Assembly: GCF_003248355.1 (NCBI RefSeq)
Contig: NZ_QKWY01000001.1
Span: 1,508,001-1,572,000, forward strand
Length of the DNA stretch: 64,000 nucleotides
DNA from: Streptomyces sp. AC1-42W
Lineage (GTDB): Bacteria > Actinomycetota > Actinomycetes > Streptomycetales > Streptomycetaceae
Direction of reading: 5' to 3'
The position numbers and the translations under genes are program-made. Positions within the stretch are counted from its first letter, which is position 1; every line of letters starts with the position of its first letter. Positions 18,084 to 27,603 of the stretch are shown here, one piece after another. The notes under the pieces are model-generated. The model searched no databases and was not told where the DNA came from. It saw only the letters and a list, made by a program, of their open reading frames with translations.

Positions 18084-19229
18084 GTGACCCTTCACCTCCC
18101 GCAGGGCCCCTACGAGCCCCGTGCCATCCCGCTCGACCTCGCCCCGGCCGGGGCGCCGCTCGCCTCCCGTACGGTCTTTTCCGCGGCGCACGTCGTCGCC
18201 GACCCGTACGCCGACGTCACCCCCGACTCGCCCGCCGCCGTCGACTGGGACGCCACCCTCGCCTTTCGCCGCCACCTCTGGTCGCACGGGCTGGGCGTCG
18301 CCGAGGCCATGGACACCGCGCAGCGCGGCATGGGCCTGGACTGGGCGGGCGCCGAGGAGCTGATCCGCCGCTCGGCCGCCGAGGCGAAGTCGGTCGGCGG
18401 CCGCATCGCCTGCGGCGTCGGCACCGACCAGCTGCCGCCCGGCCCGGCCACGCTCGCCGAGGTGCGGGCCGCGTACGAGGAACAGCTCGCCGTCGTCGAG
18501 GAGAGCGGCGGCCAGGCCGTCCTCATGGCCTCCCGCGCCCTCGCCGCCGCCGCGAAGGGCCCCCAGGACTACCTGGACACGTACGCCCACCTGCTGCGCC
18601 AGGCCACCGAACCGGTCGTCCTGCACTGGCTGGGCCCGATGTTCGACCCGGAGCTCGAAGGCTACTGGGGCTCCACCGACCTGGACCTGGCCACCGACAC
18701 CTTCCTCCAGGTCATCGCGGAGCACCCGGACAAGGTCGACGGCATCAAGATGTCGCTGCTCGACGCGGACCGCGAGATCGACGTGCGCCGCCGGCTGCCC
18801 GGCGGGGTGCGCTGCTACACCGGCGACGACTTCAACTACCCGGAGCTGATCGCCGGCGACGACCGGGGCTTCAGCCACGCGCTGCTCGGCATCTTCGACC
18901 CGCTGGGCCCGCTGGCCGCGCACGCGGTACGGGTGCTGGACACGGGCGACACCCAGGGCTTCCGCGCACTCCTCGACCCGACCGTCGAGCTGTCCCGGCA
19001 CCTCTTCCGGGCGCCGACCCGCTACTACAAGACGGGTGTGGTGTTCCTGGCCTGGCTGGCCGGCCACCAGGACCACTTCACGATGGTGGGCGGCCTGCAG
19101 TCGGCCCGTTCGGTGCCGCACCTGGCGAAGGCGTACGAACTCGCCGACCGGCTCGGCCTGTTCCCGGACCCGGAGCTGGCGGAGTCCCGGATGCGCGCGT
19201 TCCTGACCGTCAACGGAGGCACCCGATGA
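18084..19229 (+). CDS. DUF993 family protein (dihydrodipicolinate synthase/aldolase-like)
   Basis: A 381-residue protein starting at GTG (GGAG 9-12 bases before). I recognise the DUF993 type from blocks such as AAHVVADPYAD, WSHGLGVAEAMDTAQRGMGLDW, GVGTDQLPPG, VLHWLGPMFDPELEGYWG and GDDFNYPELIAGD. The family is thought to adopt a class I aldolase/dihydrodipicolinate synthase-like TIM barrel; DGIKMSLLD has a Lys in the position of a Schiff-base Lys. It sits between a sugar dehydrogenase and an isomerase, suggesting retro-aldol cleavage of an oxidised sugar, which is inference. Its stop overlaps the next start (ATGA). Confidence 0.8.
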   Translation: MTLHLPQGPYEPRAIPLDLAPAGAPLASRTVFSAAHVVADPYADVTPDSPAAVDWDATLAFRRHLWSHGLGVAEAMDTAQRGMGLDWAGAEELIRRSAAEAKSVGGRIACGVGTDQLPPGPATLAEVRAAYEEQLAVVEESGGQAVLMASRALAAAAKGPQDYLDTYAHLLRQATEPVVLHWLGPMFDPELEGYWGSTDLDLATDTFLQVIAEHPDKVDGIKMSLLDADREIDVRRRLPGGVRCYTGDDFNYPELIAGDDRGFSHALLGIFDPLGPLAAHAVRVLDTGDTQGFRALLDPTVELSRHLFRAPTRYYKTGVVFLAWLAGHQDHFTMVGGLQSARSVPHLAKAYELADRLGLFPDPELAESRMRAFLTVNGGTR

Positions 19230-20053
19230 GCGACGGCCGGCTCTCCCTCAACCAGGAGACCATCAAGCAGTGGTCGCTCCCCGAGCTGGCCGCGGGCTGC
19301 GCGAAGGCGGGCGTCGACAAGGTCGGCCTGTGGCGGGCCCCGGTGCAGGCGTACGGGGTCGGGGCGACGGCCCGCCTCCTCGCCGACCACGGACTGTCCG
19401 TCACCAGCCTGTGCCGGGGCGGCTTCCTCACCGCGTCGGACCCGGCGGGGCGGGCCCGCGCCCTGGACGACAACCGGGCCGCGCTCGACGAGGCGGCGGG
19501 CCTGGCCACGGACACCCTGGTCCTCGTCTCGGGCGGGCTGCCGGAGGGCAGCCGCGACCTGTACGGCGCCCGCGAGCGCATCGCGGACGCCCTGGCCGAA
19601 CTGGTCCCGTACGCGGCGGAGCGCGGGGTGCGGCTCGCCATCGAGCCGCTGCACCCGATGTTCGCCGCCGACCGCTGCGTCGTCTCGACGCTCTCCCAGG
19701 CCCTGGACCTCGCGGAGCGCTTCCCGGCCGAGCACGTCGGCGTGGTCGTGGACACGTACCACCTCTGGTGGGACGACCGGGCGCCCGCCCAGATCGCGCG
19801 GGCCGGCGCGGGCGGCCGCATCCACTCCTTCCAGCTCGCGGACTGGATCACCCCGCTCCCGGCGGGCGTCCTGCTGGGCCGCGGCCAACTCGGCGACGGC
19901 AGCGTGGACTTCCGGTTCTTCCGCCGCGCGGTGGAAGAGGCGGGCTTCGACGGCCCGATCGAGGTGGAGATCTTCAACGAGGCCCTGTGGGCGCGCGACG
20001 GCGCGGAGGTCCTCGCGGAGGTGGCGGCCCGCTACACCGAGCACGCCTGCTGA
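19226..20053 (+). CDS. Sugar phosphate isomerase/epimerase (TIM barrel)
   Basis: A 275-residue protein of the xylose isomerase-like superfamily, translationally coupled to the DUF993 gene (ATGA overlap). Metal-site candidates are visible in order: RLAIEPLHPMF (Glu, His), VGVVVDTYHLWWD (Asp, His), RIHSFQLADW and FDGPIEVEIFNEALW (terminal Glu). The start SDGRLSLNQETIKQWSLPEL is typical of the family. It should isomerise or epimerise an intermediate of the LacI-controlled pathway; the cluster thus encodes two different members of this superfamily, here and on the opposite strand at 14843-15631. Confidence 0.88.
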   Translation: MSDGRLSLNQETIKQWSLPELAAGCAKAGVDKVGLWRAPVQAYGVGATARLLADHGLSVTSLCRGGFLTASDPAGRARALDDNRAALDEAAGLATDTLVLVSGGLPEGSRDLYGARERIADALAELVPYAAERGVRLAIEPLHPMFAADRCVVSTLSQALDLAERFPAEHVGVVVDTYHLWWDDRAPAQIARAGAGGRIHSFQLADWITPLPAGVLLGRGQLGDGSVDFRFFRRAVEEAGFDGPIEVEIFNEALWARDGAEVLAEVAARYTEHAC

Positions 20054-20070
20054 ACGACGCCCCCGCTCCC

Positions 20071-20099
20071 CGGGGCCCGGCTGTGCGGTCCGGGCCCCG
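20071..20099. terminator. Bidirectional hairpin terminator
   Basis: Arms CGGGGCCCGG (20071-20080) and CCGGGCCCCG (20090-20099) with a 9-base loop, between the convergent isomerase and lipoprotein genes. Confidence 0.7.
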
Positions 20100-20113
20100 A
20101 GGAGGGCGTGGCC

Positions 20114-20608
20114 CTAGATCCCGACGACGCTGCCGCAGGTGATCGTGCCGTCCACGGTGATCGACGCGCCGCTCGGATCGGTCGGCTCCAGCTTCAGCCC
20201 GGCCACGGTGACGACCCAGGTGTCGCCGCTCTCACGGCCGGTGACGCCGGGTGCGGCGGCGTGCAGATAGGTCGTGCCGTCCTTCGTGGTGAGCGTGACC
20301 ATCGCCTTCTCGCCGCTCACGGCGGCGGTGAAGGACGGCTTCGCGGGGTTCTCGCTGTCCGCATTGGCGGGCGCGGTGATGGCGGTGAGCTTGCCGTCGA
20401 GGGTGGCGCAGCCGACGCTGTCGATGCTCAGCTTCCCGCCGTCCCCGCCCTTGTAGGTCAACTCGGCGCTCCCCTTGCCGCCGCTCGTACCCTCGCTGCC
20501 CTTGCCGGAGCCGCCGTCGTCCGACGAGCAGCCGGTCAGCGCGAGCGCGGCAGCGGCGAGCGCCACGAGAGACAGCGACAACGCACGGGACCTGGACACA
20601 CGCGACAC
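20114..20608 (-). CDS. Lipoprotein, possibly LpqH-like
   Basis: A 164-residue lipoprotein from a GTG start. The signal ends in the lipobox ALTGC, so Cys 27 would be diacylated and the protein anchored outside the membrane. A Gly/Ser linker follows, then a beta-rich domain of about 110 residues with two Cys (SVGCATLDG and DGTITCGSVVGI) that could form a disulfide. The overall plan, with a final ITVDGTITC strand, resembles the mycobacterial 19-kDa antigen (LpqH) family; this is a tentative match. It is divergent from the helicase gene. Confidence 0.75.
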   Translation of the reverse strand: MSRVSRSRALSLSLVALAAAALALTGCSSDDGGSGKGSEGTSGGKGSAELTYKGGDGGKLSIDSVGCATLDGKLTAITAPANADSENPAKPSFTAAVSGEKAMVTLTTKDGTTYLHAAAPGVTGRESGDTWVVTVAGLKLEPTDPSGASITVDGTITCGSVVGI

Positions 20609-20737
20609 CTTTCACCGGCCGAACGGAACGCCAACGTACAACCGACCCACCACCACCCGACAGTGCGCCGGGCGGGCCCGACCACCGATTCCCGGTGCGC
20701 GGGTCGCGTTGTCGGGGCCGGGCGGTAGCGTCGCGGC

Positions 20738-23059
20738 ATGGTTGACGACGCACCCCACCACTCCGGCCCGGCCGTCCTCGAAGGCGTCCTGGAGCGGATC
20801 ACGTACGCCAATGAGGAGAACGGGTACACCGTCGCGCGGGTGGACACCGGGCGGGGGAGCGGCGATCTGCTCACCGTGGTGGGGGCGCTGCTCGGCGCGC
20901 AGCCGGGGGAGTCGTTGCGGATGGAGGGGCGCTGGGGCTCCCACGCGCAGTACGGCAAGCAGTTCGTCGTGGAGAACTACACGACGATTCTGCCCGCCAC
21001 CATCCAGGGCATCCGCCGTTACCTGGGCTCCGGTCTGATCAAGGGCATCGGGCCCGTCATGGCCGACCGGATCACCACCCATTTCGGTGTGGACACGCTG
21101 GACATCATCGAGCGGGAGCCCAAGCGGCTCATCGAGGTGCCCGGCCTCGGCCCCAAGCGGACGAAGATGATCGCCGCCGCCTGGGAGGAGCAGAAGGCGA
21201 TCAAGGAGGTCATGGTCTTCCTCCAGGGCGTCGGCGTCTCGACGTCGATCGCCGTGCGGATCTACAAGAAGTACGAGGACGCCTCGATCTCCGTCGTGAA
21301 GAACCAGCCCTACCGGCTGGCCGCCGACGTCTGGGGCATCGGCTTCCTGACCGCCGACCGGATCGCCCAGGCCGTCGGCATCCCGCACGACAGCCCGGAA
21401 CGGGTCAAGGCCGGCCTTCAGTACGCGCTGTCGCAGTCCACCGACCAGGGCCACTGCTTCCTGCCCGAGGAACGGCTCATCGCGGACGCGGTGAAGCTGC
21501 TCCAGGTGGACACCGGCCTCGTCATCGACTGCCTGGCCGAGCTGGCCGGGGAACCGGAGGGCGTCGTACGCGAGAAGGTGCCGTCGCCGGAGGGCGGCGA
21601 GCCGGTCACGGCGGTGTATCTGGTGCCGTTCCACCGCGCGGAGATCTCGCTCGCCGCCCAGGTGCGCCGGCTGCTGCGGACACCGGAGGAGCGGATGCCG
21701 GCCTTCGCGGACGTGGACTGGGACAAGGCGCTGAGGTGGCTCGCGGGCCGGACCGGCGCCACGCTGGCGCCCGAGCAGGAGGCCGCCGTACGGCTCGCGC
21801 TCACCCGGAAGGTCGCCGTGCTGACCGGCGGCCCCGGCTGCGGCAAGTCGTTCACGGTCCGGTCCATCGTGGAGCTGGCGCGGGCCAAGAAGGCCAAGGT
21901 GGTGCTCGCCGCGCCCACCGGCAGGGCGGCCAAGCGGCTCTCGGAGCTGACGGGGGCCGAGGCGTCCACCGTGCACCGGCTCCTGGAGCTGAAGCCCGGC
22001 GGCGACGCGGCGTACGACCGGGACCGTCCGCTGGACGCCGATCTCGTCGTCGTGGACGAGGCGTCGATGCTCGATCTGCTGCTGGCCAACAAGCTGGTCA
22101 AGGCGGTGGCACCCGGTGCCCACCTGTTGCTCGTCGGCGATGTGGACCAGCTGCCCTCGGTGGGGGCGGGGGAGGTGCTGCGGGATCTGCTGGCGGACGG
22201 CGGCCCGGTGCCGGCGGTCCGGCTGACCACTATTTTCCGCCAGGCCCAGCAGTCGGGCGTCGTCACCAACGCGCACCGCATCAACTCCGGCGTACCGCCC
22301 CTCACCCAGGGGCTCAGCGACTTCTTCCTCTTCGTGGAGGACGAGACGGAGGACGCCGGGGTGCTCGCGGTGGACGTCGCCGCCCGCCGTATTCCGGCCA
22401 AGTTCGGACTGAACGCGCGGCGGGACGTACAGGTGCTCGCGCCGATGCACCGGGGCCCGGCCGGGGCCGGTCATCTCAACGGGCTGCTCCAGCAGGCGAT
22501 CACCCCCGGCCGGCCCGACGTGCCGGAGAAGCGGTTCGGCGGCCGGGTGTTCCGGGTCGGCGACAAAGTCACCCAGATCCGCAACAACTACGACAAGGGC
22601 GCCAACGGCGTCTTCAACGGCACGGTCGGCGTCGTCACCGGCCTCGACCTGGACGAACAGCGGCTGACGGTGCTCACCGACGAGGACGAGGAGATCGGCT
22701 ACGACTTCGACGAGCTGGACGAGCTGTCCCACGCGTACGCCATGACGATCCATCGTTCCCAGGGCAGCGAGTACCCGGCCGTGGTCATCCCCGTCACCAA
22801 GAGCGCCTGGATGATGCTCCAGCGGAACCTTCTGTACACCGCCGTCACCCGGGCCAAGAAGCTCGTCGTCCTCGTCGGTTCCCGGCAGGCGATCGGCCAG
22901 GCGGTCCGCACGGTTTCCGCAGGCAGACGCTGTACGGCGCTGGATCACCGGCTCTCCGGAGACCTCGATGGAGGAGCGTCGGTAAAAATGATCGATCAAA
23001 ACGGTGGGAAACATCACGGAGGTCTTCCGGAACCGGAGTCAAGGGGGCAGGATGGCTAA
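20738..23059 (+). CDS. recD2: RecD2-like SF1B ATP-dependent DNA helicase
   Basis: A 773-residue 5'-3' helicase of the RecD2 type, acting in DNA repair without RecBC. The N-terminal part (to about 330) carries the OB-like and helix-hairpin-helix region (GSGLIKGIGPVMADRITTHFG, EVPGLGPKRTKMI) characteristic of RecD2. The motor core has Walker A GGPGCGKSFT, motif Ia APTGRAAKRL, motif II VVVDEASMLD, motif III LLVGDVDQLPSVGAG, motif IV TTIFRQ, and motifs V/VI MTIHRSQGSEYPAV and LLYTAVTRAKK. The last 30 residues after CTALDHRLSG are polar and appear poorly conserved; the 3' end of the gene is less GC-rich and may contain the gltA promoter. A hairpin follows the stop at once. Confidence 0.93.
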   Translation: MVDDAPHHSGPAVLEGVLERITYANEENGYTVARVDTGRGSGDLLTVVGALLGAQPGESLRMEGRWGSHAQYGKQFVVENYTTILPATIQGIRRYLGSGLIKGIGPVMADRITTHFGVDTLDIIEREPKRLIEVPGLGPKRTKMIAAAWEEQKAIKEVMVFLQGVGVSTSIAVRIYKKYEDASISVVKNQPYRLAADVWGIGFLTADRIAQAVGIPHDSPERVKAGLQYALSQSTDQGHCFLPEERLIADAVKLLQVDTGLVIDCLAELAGEPEGVVREKVPSPEGGEPVTAVYLVPFHRAEISLAAQVRRLLRTPEERMPAFADVDWDKALRWLAGRTGATLAPEQEAAVRLALTRKVAVLTGGPGCGKSFTVRSIVELARAKKAKVVLAAPTGRAAKRLSELTGAEASTVHRLLELKPGGDAAYDRDRPLDADLVVVDEASMLDLLLANKLVKAVAPGAHLLLVGDVDQLPSVGAGEVLRDLLADGGPVPAVRLTTIFRQAQQSGVVTNAHRINSGVPPLTQGLSDFFLFVEDETEDAGVLAVDVAARRIPAKFGLNARRDVQVLAPMHRGPAGAGHLNGLLQQAITPGRPDVPEKRFGGRVFRVGDKVTQIRNNYDKGANGVFNGTVGVVTGLDLDEQRLTVLTDEDEEIGYDFDELDELSHAYAMTIHRSQGSEYPAVVIPVTKSAWMMLQRNLLYTAVTRAKKLVVLVGSRQAIGQAVRTVSAGRRCTALDHRLSGDLDGGASVKMIDQNGGKHHGGLPEPESRGQDG

Positions 23060-23060
23060 G

Positions 23061-23083
23061 CTCGCGGCACTCAGTGCCGCGAG
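23061..23083 (+). terminator. Hairpin after the helicase gene
   Basis: Perfect 10-bp inverted repeat CTCGCGGCAC (23061-23070) with its complement (23074-23083) and a 3-base loop, starting 2 bases after the helicase stop codon and about 105 bases before the citrate synthase start. No U-run is evident. Confidence 0.6.
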
Positions 23084-23188
23084 TAGGTCCAATGGACGAC
23101 CCCGAGTGCACTCTCCTGAGCCAAATGGGGGAGGGTGGAGACAGTCAGGGAACCTCGAAGAAGAGGCACTACGTCGGTGAGGGATGAC

Positions 23189-24487
23189 GTGAGCGAGCAC
23201 ACCAACAACGCTGTGGTACTTCGGTACGGCGATGGCGAGTACACCTACCCGGTGATCGACAGCACCGTCGGCGACAAGGGCTTCGACATCGGGAAGCTCC
23301 GGGCGAACACCGGCCTGGTGACGCTGGACAGCGGATACGGCAACACCGCTGCCTATAAATCGGCCATCACCTACCTCGACGGTGAGCAGGGCATTCTGCG
23401 CTACCGCGGCTACCCCATCGAGCAGCTCGCCGAGCGCTCGACGTTCCTCGAGGTCGCCTACACGCTGATCAACGGCGAGCTTCCCAAGGTCGACGAGCTG
23501 TCGGCCTTCAAGAACGAGATCACCCAGCACACCCTGCTGCACGAGGACGTCAAGCGCTTCTTCGACGGCTTCCCGCGCGACGCCCACCCGATGGCCATGC
23601 TGTCCTCGGTCGTCAGCGCGCTGTCCACGTTCTACCAGGACAGCCACAACCCGTTCGACGAGGAGCAGCGCCACCTCTCGACGATCCGGCTGCTCGCCAA
23701 GCTCCCGACCATCGCCGCGTACGCGTACAAGAAGTCGATCGGTCACCCGTTCGTCTACCCGCGCAACGACCTCGGCTACGTCGAGAACTTCCTGCGCATG
23801 ACCTTCTCCGTGCCGGCCCAGGAGTACGTGCCGGACCCGGTCATCGTCTCGGCGCTCGACAAGCTCCTCATCCTGCACGCGGACCACGAGCAGAACTGCT
23901 CGACCTCCACCGTGCGCCTGGTCGGCTCCTCGCAGGCGAACATGTTCGCCTCGATCTCCGCCGGCATCTCCGCCCTCTGGGGCCCCCTGCACGGCGGCGC
24001 CAACCAGTCCGTCCTGGAGATGCTGGAAGGCATCCAGGCCAACGGCGGCGACGTCGACTCCTTCATCCGCAAGGTGAAGAACAAGGAGGACGGCGTCCGC
24101 CTGATGGGCTTCGGCCACCGGGTGTACAAGTCCTTCGACCCGCGTGCCAAGATCATCAAGGCCGCCGCCCACGACGTGCTGTCCGCGCTCGGCAAGTCCG
24201 ACGAGCTGCTCGACATCGCGCTCAAGCTGGAGGAGCACGCGCTCTCCGACGAGTACTTCGTCTCGCGCAACCTCTACCCGAACGTGGACTTCTACACGGG
24301 CCTCATCTACCGCGCGATGGGCTTCCCGACCGAGATGTTCACCGTGCTGTTCGCCATCGGCCGGCTCCCCGGCTGGATCGCCCAGTGGCACGAGATGATC
24401 AAGGAGCCGGGTTCCCGCATCGGCCGCCCGCGCCAGATCTACACCGGCGAGGTCCTGCGCGACTTCGTCCCGGTCGAGAGCCGCTGA
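23189..24487 (+). CDS. gltA: Citrate synthase
   Basis: A 432-residue type II (hexameric, AMP/NADH-type) citrate synthase, condensing acetyl-CoA and oxaloacetate in the TCA cycle. The start is GTG 23189 (VSEHTNNAVVLRYGDGEYTYPV), with GAGGG about 6 bases upstream; upstream in-frame codons are not coding-like. Active-site blocks are intact: ILHADHEQNCSTSTVRLVGSS (oxaloacetate-site His), WGPLHGGANQSV (second His), GFGHRVYKSFDPRAK (His, Arg and the catalytic Asp), and RPRQIYTGE near the C-terminus. Coding character is strong throughout. Confidence 0.96.
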   Translation: MSEHTNNAVVLRYGDGEYTYPVIDSTVGDKGFDIGKLRANTGLVTLDSGYGNTAAYKSAITYLDGEQGILRYRGYPIEQLAERSTFLEVAYTLINGELPKVDELSAFKNEITQHTLLHEDVKRFFDGFPRDAHPMAMLSSVVSALSTFYQDSHNPFDEEQRHLSTIRLLAKLPTIAAYAYKKSIGHPFVYPRNDLGYVENFLRMTFSVPAQEYVPDPVIVSALDKLLILHADHEQNCSTSTVRLVGSSQANMFASISAGISALWGPLHGGANQSVLEMLEGIQANGGDVDSFIRKVKNKEDGVRLMGFGHRVYKSFDPRAKIIKAAAHDVLSALGKSDELLDIALKLEEHALSDEYFVSRNLYPNVDFYTGLIYRAMGFPTEMFTVLFAIGRLPGWIAQWHEMIKEPGSRIGRPRQIYTGEVLRDFVPVESR

Positions 24488-24531
24488 ACGACCTCTTCCG
24501 CATCACCCCGGCCCTGACTGACGCCGGACCC

Positions 24532-24585
24532 CCGCGCCCCCGCCTGCCGCGCCTCGCCCCGAGCGACGCGGAGCCGGGGGCGCGG
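24532..24585 (+). terminator. Hairpin after citrate synthase
   Basis: Inverted arms CCGCGCCCCCG (24532-24542) and CGGGGGCGCGG (24575-24585) enclose a 32-base, GC-rich loop, 44 bases after the gltA stop. Confidence 0.5.
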
Positions 24586-24634
24586 TGCGTGTGCGGTGGG
24601 TGTGCTTTGTGCCGCGTGCGCTGCGGTTTCGCGC

Positions 24635-24648
24635 CGGGAGCGCTCCCG
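24635..24648. promoter_or_regulatory. Orphan CebR-box-like palindrome
   Basis: CGGGAGCGCTCCCG is a perfect 14-bp palindrome whose 12-bp core equals the core of the CebR (LacI-family cellobiose repressor) box TGGGAGCGCTCCCA known in Streptomyces. It lies between convergent gltA and copA and precedes no recognisable sugar gene. Confidence 0.55.
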
Positions 24649-24988
24649 TGTAAGCGAGAAGCGCCCCGCCGTCGATCCCCCCACGGGCCGACAGCGAGGC
24701 GCTTCCCATGTCCCGGAGCGGATTCCCCCCACGGGATCCGGCCGGGCGTTCGGTGGGAGCCGTGCCTCGGTACTGCGCACTGCTGCTGTGGTCTGCCGGG
24801 GTACGTACCGACGGGAGGGCCGCTCAAAGCTCCCCGGTGTACGTGCCCCGGCCCACGCTAGCCCGGAGCGTCCCCCAAGACACTCCGCCGGACGTCCCCC
24901 AAGACATCCTTGGCATCGCACTCTAAGACTTACGAACCCATCGAATGGTTACCCTGAAACCGATGTGATCTGAATCTCATTGTGGAAG
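24649..24988. other. Gene-free spacer between gltA and copA
   Basis: No convincing gene is seen here. The spacer contains an inverted repeat GAAGCGCC (24658-24665) / GGCGCTTC (24698-24705), and two copies of GTCCCCCAAGACA at 24870-24882 and 24894-24906, 24 bases apart. A 72-codon frame from ATG 24708 to 24926 has only ordinary GC bias and no motif, and is not called. The last 60 bases before copA are unusually AT-rich for this genome. Confidence 0.4.
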
Positions 24989-27478
24989 TTACGTGAAGGA
25001 CCGCAGGCGCAGGCTGTTCGTCACGACGAAGACCGATGAGAAGGCCATCGCCGCTCCGGCAATCATAGGGTTGAGCAGCCCAAACGCCGCAAGGGGTAGG
25101 GCGGCGACGTTGTAGCCGAATGCCCAGCAGAGGTTGCCCTTGATGGTGGTGAGGGTGCGCCGCGAGAGGCGGATGGCGTCGGCTGTCACCTTGAGATCTC
25201 CACGAACCAGCGTCAGGTCGCTCGCCTCGATCGCGGCGTCCGTGCCGGTGCCCATCGCGAGTCCGAGGTCGGCGGTGGCCAGCGCGGCCGCGTCGTTGAC
25301 CCCGTCGCCGACCATGGCGACCACCCGCCCCCGCTCCCTCAGATCCCGGATGACCTGTGCCTTCTCCTCCGGGAGCACCTCCGCGCGCACCTCGTCGATC
25401 CCGACCTCCGCCGCGACCGCCTCCGCCACGGCGCGGTTGTCGCCCGTCAGCAGGATCGGTTTCAGGCCGAGGTCCCGGAGTGCGGCGACGGCCTGCGCGC
25501 TGGACTCCTTGACCGCGTCGGCGACCTCCAGGACCCCGCGCGCCTCGCCGTCCCAGCCGACCGCGATGGCCGTACGCCCCCGGGCGGCGGCGTCCGCGAC
25601 GGCGGCGGCCAGGGTGTCGGGGAGGGGCATTCCGGCCTCGGCGAGCAGGCTGGGGCGCCCGACGAGCACCTTGTGGCCGTCCACGATGCCCTGGACGCCG
25701 AGTCCGGGGACGTTGGTGAAGTCCTCGGGGGTGGGGAGGGTGGTGCCGGTGCGGTCGGTGGCGCCGGTGGCGACGGCTTGGGCGATGGGGTGTTCGGAGG
25801 CGTGTTCGAGGGCTCCGGCCAGGCGGAGGACGTCGGTTTCGGTGGTGCCGGTCGTGGTGTGGATGGTCTGGAGGGTCATGCGGCCGGTGGTGACGGTGCC
25901 GGTCTTGTCCAGGACGATGGTGTCGACGCGGCGGGTGGATTCGAGGACTTCGGGGCCCTTGATGAGGATGCCGAGCTGGGCGCCGCGTCCGGTGCCGACC
26001 ATGAGGGCGGTCGGGGTGGCGAGGCCCAGGGCGCAGGGGCAGGCGATGATCAGCACGGCCACCGCCGCCGTGAACGCCGCCGTCACGTCGTCCGTGGCCA
26101 GCAGCCAGGCGACCAGGGTGGCGAGGGCGATCAGCAGGACGACGGGGACGAACACCGCCGAGATCCGGTCGGCCAGCCGCTGCACCTCGGCCTTGCCGTT
26201 CTGGGCGTCCTCGACGAGCCTCGCCATGCGGGCGAGCTGGGTGTCCGAGCCGACGCGGGTCGCCTCCACGACGAGCCGGCCCGAGACGTTCACGGTCGCC
26301 CCGGCGACCCGGTCCCCGGCGCTCACGTCCACCGGGACGGACTCGCCGGTGAGCATGGACGCGTCCACCGCGGACGAGCCCTCCACGACCGTGCCGTCCG
26401 TGGCGATCTTCTCGCCGGGGCGGACGAGGAAGCGGTCGCCCACGACGAGCCGGTCGACGGGCACGCGGACCTCGGCGCCGCCGCGCAGGACCGCCACGTC
26501 CCTGGCGCCCAGGTGCATCAGCGCGCGCAGCGCGGACCCGGCCCTCCGCTTGGGCTTCGCTTCGAGGTAGCGGCCCAGCAGGATGAAGGTGACGACGCCC
26601 GCCGCGACCTCCAGATAGATGGTCGAGGAGCCGTCGGTCCGGGTGGCCGTGAGGTCGAAGCCGTGCCGCATGCCGGGCATCCCGGCGTCCCCGAGGAACA
26701 GTGCCCACAGGGACCAGCCGAAGGCGGCCAGGGTGCCCACGGAGACGAGCGTGTCCATGGTCGCCGCGCCGTGCCGGAGGTTGGTCCAGGCGGCCCGGTG
26801 GAAGGGCAGCCCGCCCCAGACGACGACGGGCGCGGCCAGCGTGAGCGAGAGCCACTGCCAGGAGTCGAACTGCAACGCGGGGATCATCGCCAGGGCGACG
26901 ACGGGGGCGGCGAGCATGGCGGAGACGACGAGACGCTGCCGGAGGGAGCTGAGCGCGGGGTCGTTGTCGGGCTCGGGTTCGAGGGTGCGGTCGGGTTCGG
27001 GGGTGCGATCGGGTTCGGGGGCGTGGCCGGGGGTGTGGTCGGACTCGGGCCGGTGCGGGGCCTCCGCTTCCGGTTCCGGTTGCTGCGGGGGCCGGGGGGA
27101 TGCCGGGATCGGCGGCGGAGTCGGACGCTGGGCTTCCGGAGCCGGACGTTCGGCTTCCGGAGTCGGACGCTGGGCTTCCGGGGCCGGGGCGGTCCGCTCC
27201 TCGCCCGGCCGGGTGACCCGCTTCGCCGTGTAGCCGGTCTTCTCGACCGTGGCGATGAGGTCGTCCACGCTGACGCCGGCCCCGTCGTAGCTGACCCGGG
27301 CCTTCTCCGTGGCGTAGTTCACCGTGGCGGTGACGCCGTCCATCCGGTTGAGCTTCTTCTCGACGCGGGCCGCGCACGAGGCGCAGGTCATGCCGCCGAT
27401 CAGGAATTCGGCCCGCGAGGGCTCCGCGGTCGGGGTGCCGGACCCCGTCGTGCCGGGGGTGTCCGATGCGCTGTGCAT
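24989..27478 (-). CDS. copA: Copper-translocating P1B-type ATPase
   Basis: An 829-residue copper-exporting ATPase of the cytoplasmic membrane. The start [14 protein letters not shown] at 27478 has AGGAG upstream. Residues about 25-90 form one HMA domain ([16 protein letters not shown]). A long Pro/Glu/Arg linker of about 80 residues with degenerate repeats ([17 protein letters not shown]) separates it from the membrane core. The core shows the CPC metal-site helix ([16 protein letters not shown]), [11 protein letters not shown] with the phosphorylated Asp, the ASEHPIAQ (HP) motif, [12 protein letters not shown] and [16 protein letters not shown]. It lies 125 bases downstream of a copper chaperone gene under a CsoR-type box, so copper induction is likely. 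Confidence 0.94.
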   Translation of the reverse strand: MHSASDTPGTTGSGTPTAEPSRAEFLIGGMTCASCAARVEKKLNRMDGVTATVNYATEKARVSYDGAGVSVDDLIATVEKTGYTAKRVTRPGEERTAPAPEAQRPTPEAERPAPEAQRPTPPPIPASPRPPQQPEPEAEAPHRPESDHTPGHAPEPDRTPEPDRTLEPEPDNDPALSSLRQRLVVSAMLAAPVVALAMIPALQFDSWQWLSLTLAAPVVVWGGLPFHRAAWTNLRHGAATMDTLVSVGTLAAFGWSLWALFLGDAGMPGMRHGFDLTATRTDGSSTIYLEVAAGVVTFILLGRYLEAKPKRRAGSALRALMHLGARDVAVLRGGAEVRVPVDRLVVGDRFLVRPGEKIATDGTVVEGSSAVDASMLTGESVPVDVSAGDRVAGATVNVSGRLVVEATRVGSDTQLARMARLVEDAQNGKAEVQRLADRISAVFVPVVLLIALATLVAWLLATDDVTAAFTAAVAVLIIACPCALGLATPTALMVGTGRGAQLGILIKGPEVLESTRRVDTIVLDKTGTVTTGRMTLQTIHTTTGTTETDVLRLAGALEHASEHPIAQAVATGATDRTGTTLPTPEDFTNVPGLGVQGIVDGHKVLVGRPSLLAEAGMPLPDTLAAAVADAAARGRTAIAVGWDGEARGVLEVADAVKESSAQAVAALRDLGLKPILLTGDNRAVAEAVAAEVGIDEVRAEVLPEEKAQVIRDLRERGRVVAMVGDGVNDAAALATADLGLAMGTGTDAAIEASDLTLVRGDLKVTADAIRLSRRTLTTIKGNLCWAFGYNVAALPLAAFGLLNPMIAGAAMAFSSVFVVTNSLRLRSFT

Positions 27479-27603
27479 GTCCGAGCTCCTGGAACGCCGA
27501 GCGGGCCGTACCCCACCAGTATCTGCTGGTCGGGCCGGCCCGGCGGCGAAGGGGTGGTGCGGATGGTGCTGGTGGTGCGGAGCGCGAGGGCTCCCGGAGG
27601 GCG

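Noticed and set aside
20612..23017. Very long minus-strand open frame opposite the RecD2-type helicase
   Set aside because: It is the GC-frame shadow of a gene with all helicase motifs intact; the translation is low-complexity (Gly/Val/Arg/His) and without known motifs.
24708..24926. 72-codon plus-strand frame in the gltA-copA spacer
   Set aside because: It has a GAGG before ATG, but its codon bias is not better than background and it includes the non-coding direct repeats; no motif. Left uncalled.
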